The notes under the pieces were generated by a model that saw only the letters and a program-made list of their open reading frames with translations, did no database searches and was not told where the DNA came from. From Chloroflexota bacterium (GTDB taxonomy: Bacteria; Chloroflexota; Anaerolineae; Aggregatilineales; Phototrophicaceae): a stretch of 64,000 nucleotides of DNA. Positions 60,489 through 64,000 of this stretch are shown in pieces. The position numbers were made by a program, and so were the translations under genes. Within the stretch, counting starts at the first letter, position 1, and the number at the start of each line of letters is the position of its first letter. The stretch is from the NCBI GenBank assembly GCA_016223085.1, contig JACRPS010000033.1, positions 1 through 64,000 on the forward strand. Reading direction: 5' to 3'.

Positions 60489-61490
60489 TCAAACATGCAG
60501 CGCTTCCAGCGCGGCGGCCTGCGCCCGCAAATTCGCGTGTGGCGTGCCATCCGGGATTTCACAGCCGGCGGCGCTAAAACTGCGCGCTCCCCCAAGTTCC
60601 ATACAACGTTGGGCGGCCTGATAGACCTGCTCCGGCGTGCCACGCAGCATCACGGCCAGCGGGTCGAAATTGCCGCAGACCGCTTTGTCGCCAAACGCCT
60701 GCGCGGCGGCTGCCATATCCACCATCCAGTCAAGATCAATGATGTCCGCACCGCTTTCCGGCAGCCGGTGCAGGATTTTGCTGGTATTGCCGCAGATGTG
60801 CAGGCGGGCAAGCGCCCCCATCGCGTGTACTGCCGCGAAGATGCGCTGCTCGTAGGGCAGGGCGTACTGCTCGTACAGAACCGGCGACACCTGCGAAGCA
60901 ATCGCGTCGCCCAGACCGATGATGTCCGCGCCGGCTTCCACCTGCATTCGCGCGAAGGCAATCGCCACTTCAGTGCATTGTTCGAGCAGATCGCACAGCC
61001 AGTCGGGCCGGTCGTAAAAGTCCAGCATCAGATTGCTGACGCCGCGCAGGTCGGCGGCTTCTGCCAGCGCACCTTCCACCCAGCCCATAATCGGGACTTC
61101 GCCGCCGGCGCGTTCCCGGAACAGGCGAATTGCTTCCAGCCGGTCCGTCATACGCCGTCCGGGTAGGCGGGGTGGGGTTAGCTGTTTCAGGTCGGTATCG
61201 TCGGCCAACGGCGGGTTTTCGCACACCGGCAGACCGTCGTCCGGGAAGATGATCTCCGCGCCCCAGTCCGCCGTTTCGCGGTACGGGTCGGAGATTGCCT
61301 GCAGGATGTCCAGCGCAAAATCCTGCTGGACGGCGAAGTTGGCGTCACACAGCACGCGGTAGTCCTGATAGTAGCGCGACAGCGGCTGGCCGATGTGATG
61401 CGCGGCAAACTGCATCATGATGTCAAAGTTCGGCGGGCGGTCAACCGCCTCGCCGTGCAGCCGCTTCATGACCCGTTCGTAGGAATTCAT
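60489..61490 (-). CDS. Uroporphyrinogen-decarboxylase-family protein (methyltransferase-like)
   Basis: About 333 residues from ATG 61488-61490 (AGGGTGA upstream; a GTG three codons earlier is open). The URO-D barrel shows NSYERVMKRLHGEAVDRPPN, GWVEGALAEAADLRG, EAGADIIGLGDAIASQVSP, LHICGNTSKILHRLPESGAD and GNFDPLAVML. The HICGN motif (His, Cys) provides the zinc site of corrinoid/CoM-type methyltransferases rather than of heme HemE. It follows sugar-transport genes, so it probably acts on a methylated substrate; not established. Confidence 0.72.
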   Translation of the reverse strand: MNSYERVMKRLHGEAVDRPPNFDIMMQFAAHHIGQPLSRYYQDYRVLCDANFAVQQDFALDILQAISDPYRETADWGAEIIFPDDGLPVCENPPLADDTDLKQLTPPRLPGRRMTDRLEAIRLFRERAGGEVPIMGWVEGALAEAADLRGVSNLMLDFYDRPDWLCDLLEQCTEVAIAFARMQVEAGADIIGLGDAIASQVSPVLYEQYALPYEQRIFAAVHAMGALARLHICGNTSKILHRLPESGADIIDLDWMVDMAAAAQAFGDKAVCGNFDPLAVMLRGTPEQVYQAAQRCMELGGARSFSAAGCEIPDGTPHANLRAQAAALEALHV

Positions 61491-61504
61491 GGCGCTCACC
61501 CTGC

Positions 61505-62593
61505 CTATTTCCCGCCTCGGCTGAACCAGTGGGCAAAGCCGGTCGGTTTACCCTGGCGGCGCCGGAACCACTGGTCGAGCGTGATGGCCGCGATGATGAT
61601 GATGCCCTGCGCCGATGGCAGCCAATAGGCTTCAACGCCGATCAGGTTCAGTCCGGTACGCAGCACGCCCATGATGGCCGCGCCGATGAGTGTGCCGAGG
61701 ATACTGCCCTCGCCGCCGCTGGTGCTGGTACCGCCGACCACGACCGCCGCGATCACGTCCAGTTCGTATCCCTGCGCGGCGGTGGGTGCAGCCACGCCCA
61801 GACGTGCGGTCAGGAGGACACCACCGGCCCCGGCCAGCAGGCCGGAGATGGTGTAAATCATGATCTTGGTGCGGGTGACGCTGATGCCGGACAGGCGCGA
61901 GGCCTGCTCGTTGCCGCCAACGGCGAAGATGCGGTAGCCCCAGGCGGTGCGGGTCAGGAAAATCCAGGCGATAATGCCGACCACCAGCATGATGACGGTT
62001 GGCAGCGGGAAGTTGACTCCGGCGACCGGAATGTTCTGGCGGCCAATCGTCATGAAGTTGGGTGGCAGGTTCTGAATCGGCCAGCCCTGCGACAGCCCGT
62101 AAACGATGCCGCGCGCGATTTGCAGCATGCCGAGCGTGGCGATGAAGGGTGGCAGCTTGGCGAAGGTAATCAGCAGGCCGTTGATGAAACCCGCCAGCGC
62201 GCCGACCGCTAACCCGGCCAGAATCGCCAGCGGAATCGCCCACTCGGATACCGTGCCGTCGGCGGTAAGGAACGGTGATTTGTCGCGCGCGATGAGGAAG
62301 GCGGCAGCCAGCCCGGCCAGCGCCATAACCGAACCAACCGACAGGTCAATGCCGGCGGAGATAATCACAAACGTCATGCCGAAGGCAGCAATGGCCGTCC
62401 AGGAGAAGTTGAGCATGATGTTGGTGAGGTTGGTCGGCTTCAGGAAAGTGCCGGACGCGCCGCCGGTTGCCAGCGTAAAAAACGCGACCATACCCAGCAG
62501 CACCAGAAAGATGCCGATCTCCTGGCCGCGCAGCACGCGCCGCCAGGTGGAACGCGGGGCAGGGCGGGGCGGACTGACGGTTATATCGCTCAT
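61505..62593 (-). CDS. Ribose-type sugar ABC transporter permease
   Basis: A 362-residue RbsC-family permease with about nine hydrophobic segments. Family stretches: [51 protein letters not shown] and [18 protein letters not shown]. It overlaps the ATPase gene stop by 4 bases. Together they import a monosaccharide; the matching binding protein is not seen beside them in the window. Confidence 0.87.
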   Translation of the reverse strand: MSDITVSPPRPAPRSTWRRVLRGQEIGIFLVLLGMVAFFTLATGGASGTFLKPTNLTNIMLNFSWTAIAAFGMTFVIISAGIDLSVGSVMALAGLAAAFLIARDKSPFLTADGTVSEWAIPLAILAGLAVGALAGFINGLLITFAKLPPFIATLGMLQIARGIVYGLSQGWPIQNLPPNFMTIGRQNIPVAGVNFPLPTVIMLVVGIIAWIFLTRTAWGYRIFAVGGNEQASRLSGISVTRTKIMIYTISGLLAGAGGVLLTARLGVAAPTAAQGYELDVIAAVVVGGTSTSGGEGSILGTLIGAAIMGVLRTGLNLIGVEAYWLPSAQGIIIIAAITLDQWFRRRQGKPTGFAHWFSRGGK

Positions 62594-64000
62594 GCAGGGA
62601 CTCCTTCTACAGCGTGCCGCGTGGCATACGACATGATGATTTCCTGCGCGGCTTCCTGGTTTTGCAGTTCGTCGCGGTTGAGAATGCCGGTTACGCGCCC
62701 CTCACACATCACCAGCACGCGGTCGCTCATCGCCAGAATTTCCGGCAGTTCGGACGAGATCATGATGATGCCCATGCCGCTGCGCGCAAGTTGGCTCATC
62801 AGGGCATAAATCTCGGATTTTGCGCCAACGTCAATGCCACGTGTGGGTTCGTCCAGAATCAGCACCTTCGGGTTGGACATCAGCCACTTGGCAAGCACCA
62901 CTTTTTGCTGGTTGCCGCCGGAGAGATACATCACCTTTTGTTCCAGGCTGGGCGTGCGGATATTCAGTCGCTGAACATACTCCGCTGCCTGGCGTTCCAG
63001 TGTGGCGCCGTCCAGCAGTCCCAAACGGGAATGTGGGGACAGGTTTGGCAGCACTTCATTTTTAAAGACGCTGAGCAGCAGTACCAGCCCCTGGCTGCCA
63101 CGATCTTCCGGCACCAGGCTGATACCGGCGCGGATAGCGTCCTCCGGTGAATGAATCTCAGGCTGGCGGCCATCAATCCAGATTTCACCTGCGTCCCTCG
63201 CGTCCGCGCCAAACAGCAGCCGGGCGGTTTCGGTGCGGCCCGCGCCGACCAGCCCGGCAAAACCGAGAATTTCGCCGCGCCGCAGTTGGAAGGAAACATC
63301 CTCAACCGCGCCTGCGCGCGCCAGCCCTTTCACGTCCAGCACGACGTCGCCGATCTGGGCCGGTTCTTTCTGGTACATCTGGCTGAGAGAGCGCCCGACC
63401 ATCATGCCGATCACTTTATCAATGTCTACTGCGCCAATCGGGGCCGTGCCGACCAGTCGGCCATCCCGCAGCACCACCACCCGGTCGGCGATGCGGAACA
63501 CTTCGTTCAGACGGTGGGTAATAAAAATAACGGCGCGTCCCTGCGCTTTCAGGTTTCGGATGATTTCAAATAACTTTTCGGTTTCGTCCTTGCCCAGCGC
63601 CGATGTTGGCTCATCCATGATGATGACGCGCGAGTCAAATGACAGCGCCTTTGCGATCTCAACCAACTGGCGTTCGGCCACCGGCAGGCTGCGAATCAGC
63701 GCGGTTGGCGAGACGTGCGCGCCGACGATATCCAGCAGCCTTTGCGCTTCCGCCTCCATGCGGCGGCGGTCCACCAGCTTCACCACGCGCCCAACACCGG
63801 GCTGAAGTGGCTCGCGGGCAGTGAAAATATTGGCGGCGACCGTCTGGGTAGGGACGAGGTTAAATTCCTGGTAGATAATCGAAATCCCCAGGGACTGCGC
63901 CTGATGCGGGCTGGTTAACTCCACTTCCTCGCCGCCGAGGTAAATGTGCCCGCTGTCCCTGGTATACGCCCCAGCCAGGATTTTCATCAACGTGGATTTA
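62590..64000 (-). CDS. Ribose-type sugar ABC transporter ATPase (partial, 5' end beyond the window)
   Basis: The reading frame stays open to the window edge, entering in the first Walker A motif ([10 protein letters not shown]), so roughly the first 40 codons are missing. Two ABC modules: the first has [12 protein letters not shown] and [11 protein letters not shown]; the second has [33 protein letters not shown] and [12 protein letters not shown]. This is the RbsA architecture. It overlaps the permease start, giving an ATPase-permease-URO-D order. Confidence 0.88.
   Translation of the reverse strand, partial: KSTLMKILAGAYTRDSGHIYLGGEEVELTSPHQAQSLGISIIYQEFNLVPTQTVAANIFTAREPLQPGVGRVVKLVDRRRMEAEAQRLLDIVGAHVSPTALIRSLPVAERQLVEIAKALSFDSRVIIMDEPTSALGKDETEKLFEIIRNLKAQGRAVIFITHRLNEVFRIADRVVVLRDGRLVGTAPIGAVDIDKVIGMMVGRSLSQMYQKEPAQIGDVVLDVKGLARAGAVEDVSFQLRRGEILGFAGLVGAGRTETARLLFGADARDAGEIWIDGRQPEIHSPEDAIRAGISLVPEDRGSQGLVLLLSVFKNEVLPNLSPHSRLGLLDGATLERQAAEYVQRLNIRTPSLEQKVMYLSGGNQQKVVLAKWLMSNPKVLILDEPTRGIDVGAKSEIYALMSQLARSGMGIIMISSELPEILAMSDRVLVMCEGRVTGILNRDELQNQEAAQEIIMSYATRHAVEGVPA

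Noticed and set aside
1-64000. CRISPR arrays, tRNA or rRNA genes, insertion sequences, prophage or restriction systems
   Set aside because: I looked for regularly spaced repeats, tRNA-like cloverleaf cores, transposase motifs and phage genes and found none I could support.

Overview
The window looks like chromosomal DNA of a member of the Chloroflexota, probably Anaerolineae-related. The evidence is gene content: a fused CarR-type (CrtYc-Yd) lycopene cyclase with a CruF-type hydratase, separate crtI/crtB genes with a P450, a bacterial archaellum-type operon, sugar ABC transporters with many glycoside hydrolases, and short palindromes of the type GTAGGGGC...GCCCCTAC after genes. I see no rRNA, tRNA, CRISPR array, insertion sequence or prophage. 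The taxonomic call is inference.

Layout. (1) 1-3912: end of a ribose-type sugar-binding protein, then a pentose operon: AraD-like epimerase, a cupin sugar-isomerase-like gene broken by an internal deletion/frameshift, and an L-xylulose-kinase-like gene. (2) 4283-9363: tightly overlapping carotenoid operon (lycopene cyclase, hydrolase remnant, CruF-like hydratase, PlsY-like acyltransferase, family 2 glycosyltransferase, CrtD-like desaturase), predicted to make hydroxylated and glycosylated, perhaps acylated, monocyclic carotenoids. (3) 9449-14514: mixed small genes (secreted DUF4397 protein, SRPBCC protein, zinc alcohol dehydrogenase, SGNH hydrolase). (4) 14772-27462: glycan-use locus with a binding protein, two permeases and five glycoside hydrolases (GH31/36-like, GH84, GH43, GH2, GH38). 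The enzyme mix suggests complex mannose/GlcNAc-containing glycans. (5) 27529-34188: membrane protein, UDP-galactopyranose-mutase-like flavoprotein, a GH1-like/glycosyltransferase fusion, a NarL-type response regulator and small unknown proteins. (6) 34320-42202: trehalose from glycogen (TreX, an SDR, TreZ, TreY).

(7) 42387-54240, all on the minus strand, is the most striking part. It is an archaellum-like operon in archaeal gene order: archaellin-like pilin, coiled-coil protein, ArlG-like and ArlF-like stator proteins (ArlF carrying two extra cadherin-like repeats), ArlH, ArlI and ArlJ. It continues into genes not seen in archaeal operons: a membrane protein with an Ala/Pro linker, an FHA-GAF-histidine-kinase-like protein whose phospho-acceptor histidine is tyrosine, a one-domain prepilin peptidase, and PilN- and PilO-like proteins, the last with an added C-terminal beta-rich domain.

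(8) 54430-60307: BON-domain protein, alpha/beta hydrolase, phosphoribosyltransferase, a P450 with a probable leaderless promoter, and crtB/crtI convergent to it. With region 2 this supplies most of a carotenoid pathway; GGPP synthase is not in the window. (9) 60489-64000: URO-D-family protein, ribose-type permease and ATPase, the ATPase running off the right edge.
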